Part shown: piece by piece, positions 43,577 through 51,978 of the stretch
Layout: each line of letters begins with the position of its first letter
How positions within the stretch are numbered: position 1 is the first letter of the stretch
Origin: Oscillospiraceae bacterium
GTDB lineage: Bacteria > Bacillota > Clostridia > Oscillospirales > CAG-272
DNA length: 59,613 nt
Direction of reading: 5' to 3'
NCBI GenBank assembly: GCA_015065285.1
Contig: SVQP01000006.1
Span: 1-59,613, forward strand
Made by a program: the position numbers and the translations under genes
The notes under the pieces: generated by a model
The model's input: the letters and a program-made list of their open reading frames with translations, nothing else
What the model was told of the DNA's origin: nothing
The model's database searches: none

Positions 43577-44407
43577 TTATTTGATTCGCTCAACCAGCAC
43601 AGGAATTGCCTGTTCAAAGTTGACACCGTACCAGTTGTGCCCCTCTTCCGCCTCGGTCAGGCGAATGCTCTCATAGGTAAAATCAGCCGCAATGGAAATA
43701 GATTCATGCAAGCTCTTGCCGCGCATCAGCGCACCCACACAAGCGGATGCGAACACGTCGCCCGTTCCGTGATAGGAAACAGGAATGCGATCGTGATAAT
43801 AAGAGAAAAACTCTCCCGTGGTGCTGTCGTATCCCATTGCTCCGGTTTCATGCTCACGCAGGCTGACACCGGTCAGGACTGCCCTCTTTGCCCCCAGAGC
43901 GCACAGGCGAAGCAGCACGTCCTTGACGTAAGATTCGTCGTACCCGTCTGATACGTACGGAATTCCCAGCATAAACGAAGCCTCTGTCATATTAGGAACA
44001 ATGATATCCGCCAGCGCACAAAGCTCCGCCATCTTGTGTGCAAACGCCTCGTCAAAGCCGTAATACAGCTTGCCGTTGTCTCCCATGGCAGGGTCAACGA
44101 ACAGCATCGCATCCGGAAAATCGGATGCCATGCCCTTGACCAGATCGATCTGATCAAAGGATGCAAGATATCCCGTATAGATCGCGTCAAATGCAATGCC
44201 CTCGCTCTTCCAGTGCGCGGTGATGGGCGAGATCTCACCCGTCAGATCGTGCAGCGTAAAGCCCTTTTTGAATGCTGTGTGTGTGGACAGCACTGCGGTG
44301 GGCAGAATGGCTGCCTCCACGCCCATCGCGGAAATGATAGGCAGCGCCACGGTCAGCGAGCACTTGCCTACGCAGGAAATGTCCTGCACGGTTACGATTC
44401 TTTTCAT
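43577..44407 (-). CDS. pdxY: Pyridoxamine/pyridoxal kinase
   Basis: 276-residue ribokinase-fold kinase that phosphorylates B6 vitamers. It has the N-terminal RIVTVQDISCVGKCSLT, DAIYTGYLAS, DPAMGDNGKLY, IIVPNMTEASFMLG and the catalytic VSYHGTGDVFASA region (Asp in GTGD). The order and length match PdxY or the PdxK-like kinases of clostridia; ThiD-like activity on hydroxymethylpyrimidine is a less likely alternative. It follows cysK, a PLP-dependent enzyme, by 22 bases, a sensible pairing of cofactor and user. Confidence 0.88.
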   Translation of the reverse strand: MKRIVTVQDISCVGKCSLTVALPIISAMGVEAAILPTAVLSTHTAFKKGFTLHDLTGEISPITAHWKSEGIAFDAIYTGYLASFDQIDLVKGMASDFPDAMLFVDPAMGDNGKLYYGFDEAFAHKMAELCALADIIVPNMTEASFMLGIPYVSDGYDESYVKDVLLRLCALGAKRAVLTGVSLREHETGAMGYDSTTGEFFSYYHDRIPVSYHGTGDVFASACVGALMRGKSLHESISIAADFTYESIRLTEAEEGHNWYGVNFEQAIPVLVERIK

Positions 44408-44429
44408 ATATCTATCCTCTCTTTATCAC

Positions 44430-45329
44430 TCAGTCATAAAGCCCGGTTGACAAATATCGCTCTCCTCCGTCGGGCAAAATCACGGCAATCCTCTTGCCCT
44501 GCATACAAGGACGGGATGCAACGATTTGTGCAGCGGCAATTGCCGCTCCCGAGGAAATACCGCATAAAAGCCCCTCAATCCTGCCAAGCGCACGGCAGGC
44601 TTGCTTGGCTTGCTCGGTTTCAATGCAGACAATCTCGTCAAGCACGCTGCGATCCAGCACCTCGGGCACGAAATTGGCACCGATGCCCTGAATGCCGTGC
44701 GCACCTGCAACACCACGGGAAAGCAGCGGCGACTCGGCAGGCTCTACCGCCACGATTTGCACGTTGGGGTTTTTCTCCTTGAGGAATCTGCCCGTGCCGG
44801 TGATCGTGCCGCCCGTGCCAACGCAGGCGACCAGGTAATCCGGGCATTCACCCATCTGCCAAAGCAGCTCGGGGCCGGTTGTTTCATAATGCGCTTGCGC
44901 GTTTGCGGGATTGACGAATTGCCCGAGCATGATGGCTCCACACGTGCTCTGCACGATCTGCTCCGCCTTTGCCACAGCACCCTGCATGCCAAGCGCGGCA
45001 GGCGTGAGCACCACCTCGGCACCTCTTGCGCGCATGAGCGCAATGCGCTCGTGTGACATGCTGTCCGGCATGACGATCACGGCACGAAAGCCGCGCGCCG
45101 ATGCCTGCGCTGCCAGGGCAATGCCCGTATTTCCGGAGGTAGGCTCCACGACCGTGCCGCCCGCAGCAAGCCTGCCCGAGGCGAGAGCCTCGTCCAGCAT
45201 GTACTGCACGGCTCTGTCCTTGGAGGAGCCCGCAGGATTGCACCACTCGCACTTGGCAAGCAGCTCTGCCTGCCAGCCCATCTGCTTTTTCATGCGCTCA
45301 AGCGCGATCAAGGGTGTATTTCCGATCAT
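44430..45329 (-). CDS. cysK: Cysteine synthase (O-acetylserine sulfhydrylase)
   Basis: 299-residue fold type II PLP enzyme. The PLP lysine is in NPAGSSKDRAVQYM, where the more usual NPxxSVKDR is slightly varied. The substrate loop is PTSGNTGIALA, the phosphate-binding loop GTGGTITGTG, and the C-terminal GISSGAAIAAA holds the serine that contacts the PLP ring. It should make cysteine from O-acetylserine and sulfide. GGGGAGG precedes ATG 45329, and a good promoter lies upstream. No serine acetyltransferase or sulfate-assimilation gene is in the window. Confidence 0.93.
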   Translation of the reverse strand: MIGNTPLIALERMKKQMGWQAELLAKCEWCNPAGSSKDRAVQYMLDEALASGRLAAGGTVVEPTSGNTGIALAAQASARGFRAVIVMPDSMSHERIALMRARGAEVVLTPAALGMQGAVAKAEQIVQSTCGAIMLGQFVNPANAQAHYETTGPELLWQMGECPDYLVACVGTGGTITGTGRFLKEKNPNVQIVAVEPAESPLLSRGVAGAHGIQGIGANFVPEVLDRSVLDEIVCIETEQAKQACRALGRIEGLLCGISSGAAIAAAQIVASRPCMQGKRIAVILPDGGERYLSTGLYD

Positions 45330-45359
45330 AGCAGCACCTCCCCGAACAACTGAGATATC

Positions 45360-45388
45360 ATTATATCATAAATTCGCACATTTTTCAA
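45360..45388 (-). promoter_or_regulatory. Promoter of cysK
   Basis: Minus-strand TTGAAA (45383-45388), 17 bp, TATAAT (45360-45365). Confidence 0.82.
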
Positions 45389-45534
45389 TACGTCTGCCAA
45401 AGGATTGGCGATTTTGTCACTTTGCCCATATTTTTACACGTTGGGAAACACATTTTGACGCATGCAACCAAAGCGATTTTTGGGCAAAAGCCTTGTTTTT
45501 CGAGTCCGTTTGTGATATCATTGGTTGAAGATAC

Positions 45535-45563
45535 TTGTTTGAATTTTTCGTTTATGATATGAT
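45535..45563 (+). promoter_or_regulatory. Promoter of the ABC/DUF1854 operon
   Basis: TTGTTT (45535-45540), 17 bp, TATGAT (45558-45563), about 38 bases before GTG 45602. Confidence 0.65.
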
Positions 45564-45601
45564 AGAAAAACCGCTATTTTTCCGGAAAGGAGACCGACGC
45601 T

Positions 45602-47908
45602 GTGTTACCGCTTGATATACTTTCAAAAAAGGCACTATCTACCTTACAGGACGCAGGTATTGCCCCCGAGCAGATTGACGTTGCCCTTTATATGGACCTT
45701 GGCGTGGATGCAAAATTCGGGCAGATCCACCTTGCCGTCAGCCGCCAAAACGGCATGCTGTATCGCATTGGCGAGAGCGTGGAATCATTCCCTCTCCCCT
45801 CGCTCTCTGAACCGAGCATCGACAATTTCACCACCTCCAACCGTCTGACTGCCACGCTGCACAAAGAGGGTGACCTGCCCCCCGAGCAGGGCGAGATGAC
45901 CGACGAGGAATTTGCCGCTGCGCGCCAAGCATACGACTCCCGCGGCCAAGCCGTGATCATTGGCTTTTGCACCAACTCCTGCAAGCGAAAGCTGCTTGCC
46001 TTTATCAACATATGGGAAAGGCTTGCACGCGGTGAAGAGGTGGGAGAGCAGGATCCGATCTTTGATCAGTTCAATGCCAAGTGCCCCAAGTGCGGCAAGC
46101 CCTTTGACGATCCGCTGCGCCGCATCTGCAAGGGCTGTACAAACAAAAAAGGCACGCTGCGCCGCCTGCTTGGCTATTTTACGCCCTTCAAGCCGCAGCT
46201 GGTCATCGTTACCTTCTGCCTGCTGGCTTCCACTGCCATCTCGCTGATCTCCCCCGTTATCAGCGGTCAGGTTCTGTACGATCAGGTCATTGACCCTGCA
46301 GGTAGTCTGCGCGAGGAAAAATACGTGTACATCCTTGTAGGTGTGATCATTGCGCTGGCTGTGCTCTCGCTTGCCATCAGCATCCTGCAAAGCCGCGCAA
46401 ACGCTTACATGTCCACCGAGGTGACCAAGCGCATGAAGAACGATATCTTCCGCGCCATGAACCGCCTCTCACTCTCCTATTTCAATTCCCAGCCCACGGG
46501 CAGACTGATCAACCGCGTCAATTACGACGCCGAAAAGGTGCGCAATTTCTTTATCAACGGTGTGCCCTATCTGATCGTGCACGCACTGCAATTCATAGGG
46601 CTGACCATTGTGCTCATGATCCTCAATCCCTGGCTGACGCTCATGATCCTTTTGCCGGTTCCCGTGATCGTGTTGATCTTCAAATACCGCCTGCCCCACC
46701 TGTGGCGCTCCTTTTCCCGCGCGTGGCGCGCCTCCTCTTCCCTGACCGGTGTGCTCAACGATTCGCTCTCGGGCATTCGTGTGGTCAAGGCGTTTGCCAA
46801 GGAGGATGCCGAGACACACCAATTCTTCGGCTATTCCACCAAGCTTATGAACGCCAATCTGCGCTCCAATCTCATCGCGCTCTCCATCTTCCCCGTTATC
46901 TCGTTGATCATCGGTGTATTTGGTAACATGGTCTGGGGTGTGGGCGGCATTCAAGTCATCGGTCACCACATGTCCTACGGTGAGCTGACCACCTTTGTGG
47001 GATATATGGGCATGATCTTTGCTCCGCTCAATTTCTTCTCCAACTTTACCAACATGCTCACCGACACGCTCAACAGCGCCATGCGCATGTTTGAGGTGCA
47101 GGATATGGTGCCCGAAATTGCCGATGCGCCCGATGCCGTGGAGCTACAGCAAATCAAGGGCGATATCGAATTCAAGGAGGTGGGATTCCACTATAATCCC
47201 AACCGTCCCATTCTCAAAAACGTCAGCTTTCATATCCACGCAGGCGACCGCATCGGTCTTGTGGGTCACACGGGCAGCGGCAAATCTACCGTAGCCAACC
47301 TGATCACGCGCATGTATGACGTGGTCAGCGGCAGCGTGAGTGTTGACGGTGTGGATATCAAGCAGATCAAGCAATCCTCACTGCGTGCGGGCGTTGCCAT
47401 CGTATCCCAGGAGATCTTTATTTTCCGCGGCACCATTGCCGACAACATTCGCTACGGAAAGCCCGATGCCACCATGGCAGAGGTGATTGCCGCAGCCCGC
47501 GCCGCCAACGCGCACGATTTTATCATGGCGCTCCCCGAGGGCTATGAAACACTGGTTGGCATTGGCTCCCGCTCACTCTCGGGCGGTGAAAGACAGCGCG
47601 TTTCGATTGCGCGCGCCCTTTTGCTTGACCCTGCGATCCTGATCCTTGACGAGGCAACCGCTGCAATGGATACCGAGACCGAGCTGCAGATCAGCCAGGC
47701 AATTGACAAGCTGATCGAGGGCAAGACCAGTATCAGCATCGCGCACCGCCTCTCCACACTCAAAAACTGCAATTACATCATGGCAATGGAAAACGGTGAG
47801 ATGGTGGAAATGGGCACGCAAGAGGAGCTGATGGAAAAGCAAGGCGTTTACTACAAGCTGTGGACGCTGCAAAACGAACAAATGACCAAGGTTATGGAAG
47901 GCAAATAA
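45602..47908 (+). CDS. ABC exporter (fused membrane and ATPase domains) with N-terminal zinc ribbon
   Basis: 768 residues starting at GTG behind GGAAAGGAG. About 150 N-terminal residues of unknown fold are followed by a zinc ribbon, CPKCGKPF and CKGC (C161, C164, C176, C179). Six spans of a type IV exporter follow (first LVIVTFCLLASTAISLISPV), then a complete ATPase: Walker A GHTGSGKST, signature LSGGERQRV, Walker B ILILDEATAAMD and the switch His in IAHRLST. It probably forms a heterodimer with the product of 48479. The cargo is unknown. In DUF1854-linked exporters of proteobacteria, association with cyanophycin genes has been noted; none is in this window. Confidence 0.9.
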   Translation: MLPLDILSKKALSTLQDAGIAPEQIDVALYMDLGVDAKFGQIHLAVSRQNGMLYRIGESVESFPLPSLSEPSIDNFTTSNRLTATLHKEGDLPPEQGEMTDEEFAAARQAYDSRGQAVIIGFCTNSCKRKLLAFINIWERLARGEEVGEQDPIFDQFNAKCPKCGKPFDDPLRRICKGCTNKKGTLRRLLGYFTPFKPQLVIVTFCLLASTAISLISPVISGQVLYDQVIDPAGSLREEKYVYILVGVIIALAVLSLAISILQSRANAYMSTEVTKRMKNDIFRAMNRLSLSYFNSQPTGRLINRVNYDAEKVRNFFINGVPYLIVHALQFIGLTIVLMILNPWLTLMILLPVPVIVLIFKYRLPHLWRSFSRAWRASSSLTGVLNDSLSGIRVVKAFAKEDAETHQFFGYSTKLMNANLRSNLIALSIFPVISLIIGVFGNMVWGVGGIQVIGHHMSYGELTTFVGYMGMIFAPLNFFSNFTNMLTDTLNSAMRMFEVQDMVPEIADAPDAVELQQIKGDIEFKEVGFHYNPNRPILKNVSFHIHAGDRIGLVGHTGSGKSTVANLITRMYDVVSGSVSVDGVDIKQIKQSSLRAGVAIVSQEIFIFRGTIADNIRYGKPDATMAEVIAAARAANAHDFIMALPEGYETLVGIGSRSLSGGERQRVSIARALLLDPAILILDEATAAMDTETELQISQAIDKLIEGKTSISIAHRLSTLKNCNYIMAMENGEMVEMGTQEELMEKQGVYYKLWTLQNEQMTKVMEGK

Positions 47909-47919
47909 GGAGGTAAACC

Positions 47920-48465
47920 ATGCAAGAGCAAGCACTTTTTGATAAGCGCATCTCAATTGCGCTCACTCCCGAAAACGCGCAGTTTTCGCTTTCTGCGGGC
48001 GGTCTTTTGTCGCTGACGCTGACAAAGCAGGACGGTACCGTGGAGGAATTTGAACGCGTGATTCCCGTTCGCGCCTTCCCCATCACCGATCCCGACCTCT
48101 ACATCTGCATCCGCGAGCCGGACAGCAGAAAAAAGGGCAAGGGCGAGGAGATCGGCATGATCGAGCGTCTTGCCGATTTTGACGAGCAGGCACAAATCCT
48201 GATCGGACAGGAGCTGGATCGCCGCTACTTTACCCCCGAGATCAAAAAGATCCATTCCCTGCACGAAAAATTCGGATACCTGTATTTTGACGTGACTACC
48301 GATGCGGGTCGCTCCGAATTCATTATGGCAAATCCGACCGGCAGCTTCCGCACGCTGGAGGATGGCAGAGTTTTCATGTATGACATTGACGGCAACTGCT
48401 TCTGCGTGCCCGACGCAGCGCGCCTTGACAAGGCAAGTCTGAAAAAGATAGAGATCTATCTCTGA
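47920..48465 (+). CDS. DUF1854 protein
   Basis: 181 residues. The pattern ERVIPVRAFPITDPDLYICIRE, EEIGMIERLADFDEQAQ, RRYFTPEIKKIHSLHEKFGYLYFDV and FIMANPTGSFRTLEDGRVFMYDIDGNCF fits the DUF1854 family, soluble proteins of unknown function found next to ABC exporters. It has no signal peptide and no membrane span. AGGAGG stands before ATG 47920. It sits between the two exporter genes with gaps of 11 and 13 bases, so the three are expected to act as one unit. Confidence 0.9.
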   Translation: MQEQALFDKRISIALTPENAQFSLSAGGLLSLTLTKQDGTVEEFERVIPVRAFPITDPDLYICIREPDSRKKGKGEEIGMIERLADFDEQAQILIGQELDRRYFTPEIKKIHSLHEKFGYLYFDVTTDAGRSEFIMANPTGSFRTLEDGRVFMYDIDGNCFCVPDAARLDKASLKKIEIYL

Positions 48466-48478
48466 CGGAGGTGCTTTG

Positions 48479-50725
48479 ATGAAGCTGCTTTACGATCTCG
48501 GACAAGCCGAGCGCGCGGCATTGGATGCCGCAGGCGGCAAAGACGAGGAAATTTTATACTGTATTCCCTTTGAATACGAAGGCGACCGCATGGTACAGGG
48601 CTTTATGGTGCTGACAGCCTCACACCTTTACAAGCTTTGCAACGGTGCCTTGACAAATGTATGGGAAATGCGCCGCATGAGCGAATTTTCCGTAGAATTG
48701 CTGTATGGCTGCGGTGCCTTTATGGCAAAGTTGGACGGAGATAGTGTGCAGCTGTGTCGCTTTTCCAACGGAACATGTGCGACGCGCTACACCATACTGG
48801 CACATGCCTGCGACATGGTTGCCGCAGGACGCACCACCAATCTGCCCACCAGCGACGAGCCTGAGCGCTACTGCCCCAAATGCGGCAGACCCTTTATCCG
48901 AAATACGCACATCTGCCCCTTCTGTCAGGATAAAAAGAAGATCTACACCACGCTCTGGCGCATGACCAAGGGCATGCGCCTCTGGATCATGGCACCGCTG
49001 CTGACCGCTGCAATCGCACTTTGCCTGACCTTTATTGCCCCCTTTTTCCAGGAGATTCTGATCAACGATTACATCCTTGCCGAAAATCCGCTTTCCATGG
49101 ATAACTGGCAGGATTGGATCTTGATGTTTTTGCTGGTATCGGGCGCCATTGTTTCAATTGACGTTTTGCACCGCGTGCTCAACATTGTGCAAAGCCGCAT
49201 CTCGGCTGTGACCGGTGCAAGATTTACGCGCATGCTGCGCACGCTGCTGTTCGAAAAGATTCAGATGCTCTCTATGTCCTCGGTGCAGAAAAAATCCACG
49301 GGTGACCTAATGGGCAGAATCAACAATGACGTAAATGTGGTGCAAAACTTTGTCGTGCACCTGCTGCCCACCTATTTTGCACAATTTGTCTCCTTTATCG
49401 TGGGCTTTATTCTGATTGTGACCATGAGCTTTTCGATGGGTGTCCCCATGCTGGCGCTGTATATTTTTCTGCCACTGCCTATCGTGGTGTTCGCCATTTG
49501 GAAATTCCGCGATAAGATGAAGCTGCGTAACCGCCGCGCATGGATGCTGGGCAGACGCACCAATCTGACGCTGCAGGATACCTTAAGCGGCATTCGCGTG
49601 GTCAAGACCTACGGACGCGAGCAAAGCGCGATTGATACCTTTGCCGATTGCACCGAAAAGCAATCCAGGCAAAACCTTTCCAACGCGCGACTGTTTGATC
49701 TTGTATTCCCCGTGCTGGGCTTTATTATGCGACTTGGCAGCTACCTGATTCTGTGGCACGGAAATCTGCTTTTGTTCCACGGCACAATGGGTGTGGGTAC
49801 ACTCAACCGATTCAACGCCTATACAAACATCATTTACGCTCCCCTGATGCAGATCACCACCATTCCGCGTAACATCTCGGAGTTCATGACCTCGTTTGGC
49901 AAGATCATGGAGATCATGGAGGAAGAGCCCGAGATCGCGGACGTCAATATGCCGCAGCACGTCACGCTGTCCGGTGCGGTCAGCGTCAAAAACGTGACCT
50001 TTGGCTACGAAAGTGCCACGCCGGTACTCAAAAACGTCTCCTTGGACGTAAAGCCGGGTGAGATGATCGGCATTGTGGGTCACTCGGGCTGCGGAAAATC
50101 CACGCTGATCAACCTGATCATGCGACTTTACGACCCTGCCGAGGGCTGCATTGAATTTGACGGCATCAACGCCAAGGAGATCGGGCAGGCATCGCTGCGC
50201 TCACAGATGGGCGTGGTACTGCAGGAGACCCATTTGTTCTCGGGCACGGTGCGCGACAACATCCGTTACGCCAAGCCCCACGCGACCAATGCCGAGGTCA
50301 TTGCCGCTGCCCGCGCTGCCAACGCGCATGACTTTATCATGTCGCTGCCGCAGGGCTATAACACGGTAGTGGGCGAGAAGGGCTATTCCCTTTCGGGCGG
50401 TGAAAGACAGCGCGTGGCAATCGCGCGTGCGCTGATCCACAATCCCAAGATTCTGATTCTGGACGAGGCAACAGCGGCACTTGATACCGAGACCGAAAAG
50501 CTGATTCAGGATGCCATTGACGGCATGACCGAAAACCGCACCGTATTTGCGATTGCGCACCGCCTTTCCACCCTGCGAAATGCAGACAGACTGCTGGTGC
50601 TTGACCACGGTGAGGTTGCCGAATGCGGCACACACGCAGAGCTTTTGGAGCAAAAAGGCATTTACTACAAGCTTGTCATGGCGCAGGCACGTGCCGCCCT
50701 GGAAAAGACCGGCGGCATGATGTAA
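48479..50725 (+). CDS. ABC exporter (fused membrane and ATPase domains) with N-terminal zinc ribbon, second subunit
   Basis: 748 residues; ATG 48479 lies seven bases after GGAGG. The architecture mirrors the partner at 45602: about 125 N-terminal residues, a zinc ribbon (C132, C135, C146, C149 in YCPKCGRPF and HICPFC), six spans, and an ATPase with GHSGCGKST, LSGGERQRV and ILILDEATAALD. Both ATPase sites look intact, unlike many heterodimeric exporters in which one site is degenerate. The N-terminal part looks like a small PH-like sensing domain (IPFEYEGDRMVQGFMVLTAS), a guess only. It closes the operon at a strong terminator. Confidence 0.9.
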   Translation: MKLLYDLGQAERAALDAAGGKDEEILYCIPFEYEGDRMVQGFMVLTASHLYKLCNGALTNVWEMRRMSEFSVELLYGCGAFMAKLDGDSVQLCRFSNGTCATRYTILAHACDMVAAGRTTNLPTSDEPERYCPKCGRPFIRNTHICPFCQDKKKIYTTLWRMTKGMRLWIMAPLLTAAIALCLTFIAPFFQEILINDYILAENPLSMDNWQDWILMFLLVSGAIVSIDVLHRVLNIVQSRISAVTGARFTRMLRTLLFEKIQMLSMSSVQKKSTGDLMGRINNDVNVVQNFVVHLLPTYFAQFVSFIVGFILIVTMSFSMGVPMLALYIFLPLPIVVFAIWKFRDKMKLRNRRAWMLGRRTNLTLQDTLSGIRVVKTYGREQSAIDTFADCTEKQSRQNLSNARLFDLVFPVLGFIMRLGSYLILWHGNLLLFHGTMGVGTLNRFNAYTNIIYAPLMQITTIPRNISEFMTSFGKIMEIMEEEPEIADVNMPQHVTLSGAVSVKNVTFGYESATPVLKNVSLDVKPGEMIGIVGHSGCGKSTLINLIMRLYDPAEGCIEFDGINAKEIGQASLRSQMGVVLQETHLFSGTVRDNIRYAKPHATNAEVIAAARAANAHDFIMSLPQGYNTVVGEKGYSLSGGERQRVAIARALIHNPKILILDEATAALDTETEKLIQDAIDGMTENRTVFAIAHRLSTLRNADRLLVLDHGEVAECGTHAELLEQKGIYYKLVMAQARAALEKTGGMM

Positions 50726-50757
50726 CGTCCCTTACCAAGCGCAAATATCCAAAAGCC

Positions 50758-50790
50758 AAAGCAGAAGCCTTGACAAAGGCTTCTGCTTTT
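50758..50790 (+). terminator. Terminator of the ABC/DUF1854 operon
   Basis: AAAGCAGAAGCCTT, loop TGAC, AAGGCTTCTGCTTT and a further TT; 14-pair stem 33 bases after the last stop. Confidence 0.92.
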
Positions 50791-50803
50791 CTGATTGCGT
50801 AAC

Positions 50804-50929
50804 GGACCGTCGGGAACGTCGGTCCCTACAAGGGAATCGCAAACCGCCTCGTCCCCCCTTGGGTGCGCATCCCCTTTTGTGTCATCCTGCCTGTGTATTC
50901 TTTGGTAGGGGTCGGCACCTTGACGACCC
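50804..50929. repeat. Two further hairpins of the constant-loop family
   Basis: 50804-50825 (stem GGACCG/CGGTCC, complement loop ACGTTCCCGA, followed by CTAC) and 50909-50929 (stem GGGTCG/CGACCC, loop GCACCTTGA, preceded by GTAGG). They share the layout of the cluster at 30639-30808 with looser loops. Confidence 0.65.
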
Positions 50930-51254
50930 GCCGCGCGAACGCATCGGGCGAGCATCCCTTTACGTGTCATCCTGAGCGGAGCACCCCACTATGTGTCATC
51001 CTGAGCGAGGTCGCAGAGCGACCGAGTCGAACTTTTGCGGGTCGAACATTTCGCGGCAGAGCCACGAAATTGAGCAAGCAAAAGCGCAAGTGCTCGCTTA
51101 TGCGAGCCGCAGCGGGATCTGCGATGGGTTTGATCAATGTCTGCTTAGCCGGAGTAACTAAGCCTCTCCCACCGGGCAGAGGGGGAGGCAACCCCTCCAC
51201 CGCAATCGCGAAGCGGCACGCTGCGCCGCTTCACTGCGGTCCCCCTCCCCTAAA

Positions 51255-51895
51255 GGGGAGGCTTTTTTCGCGTATCGTAAACCGTTTTCCGGATCCCGCG
51301 CTGCGCGCGCCCTACGGGTTCGACTGCGCGCGAACACCACAACGCGGTGTCCGCGCTCCGCTCAGGATGACACAAGGGGGGCGCGCAAAAAGCCCCCCTC
51401 CGGGAGTTAGAGAGGAACAAACGATTGATTATCGTTTGTGACGAACGGTCGAGCCAAAGCAGCGCGGCAAAGGAGCGAGTGTATCGAGCGACGCATGACG
51501 AGCATGCGACGCGAGCGTGCAGCTAAAGGGGGGAGCCTGCGGTAGCAACAAGGATGGAGCGTATTGCCCCAAGCGCTTAACCGAGCCCCTTTTGCTCGCA
51601 TTCTCCTACCGTCATTTTGCAGACCGAAACGCCCCTATGCCATCAATTTGCAAAATGCCACCTCCCTCCCGGAGGGAGGCTTTTTCGCGTGTCATAAACC
51701 GTTTTCCAGATCCTCAAAGCGCAGCTTGCGCTTTGACTTTCAAAAATCAGCAATTCATTGCAGATTTTTGAAAGTTCGACTCGAAAACATCCGCACAGGG
51801 ATGTTTTCTCGCTCAGGATGACACAAAGGGGGATGCTCCGCTCAGGATGCCACAAAATGGGGAGGCTTTTTGGCGTGTTGTAAACCGCCTTCCGG
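51255..51895 (+). repeat. Three dispersed copies of a 37-42-bp repeat
   Basis: Copies at 51255-51296, 51674-51713 and 51859-51895 share GGGAGGCTTTTT, then a CGCGTNTC-like stretch, then TAAACCG and TTCC. The first two continue with GATCC. Each follows the 3' arm of a GC-rich hairpin or a G-run, so it looks like the tail of a larger repeated module. Confidence 0.7.
51417..51493 (+). repeat. Hairpin element, dispersed copy A
   Basis: Hairpin ACAAACGAT, loop TGATT, ATCGTTTGT, then after a short stretch CGGCAA and GAGTGTATCGAG (51477-51488) with GCGACG beyond. The same order recurs at 59235 and 59429, with two compensated base-pair changes in the stem. Confidence 0.7.
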
Positions 51896-51917
51896 GCAAA
51901 GATATGCAAAATCCCAC

Positions 51918-51946
51918 TTGCTATTTGACTGTAAATCTTGTATAAT
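51918..51946 (+). promoter_or_regulatory. Promoter of the GH38 gene
   Basis: TTGCTA (51918-51923), 17 bp, TATAAT (51941-51946), 32 bases before the start codon. Confidence 0.75.
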
Positions 51947-51978
51947 AGAGAAAAGCCCCAGTGAAAGGAGTTCTGTAC

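Larger units (their letters stand above)
50791..51917. other. Repeat-rich noncoding stretch of about 1.1 kb
   Basis: No gene is supported. It contains hairpins of the constant-loop family (50804, 50909), TGTCATCCTGAGCG repeats (about 50965 and 50993, inverted at about 51358, 51810 and 51839; a partial one at 50879), three copies of a GGAGGCTTTTT-led repeat (51255, 51674, 51859), terminator-like hairpins such as CCTCCCC-TAAA-GGGGAGG near 51245, a hairpin element shared with 59235 (51417), and three adjacent hairpins at about 51716-51810 (CAAAGCGCA/TGCGCTTTG, CTTTCAAAAATC/GATTTTTGAAAG, GAAAACATCC/GGGATGTTTTC). Confidence 0.75.
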
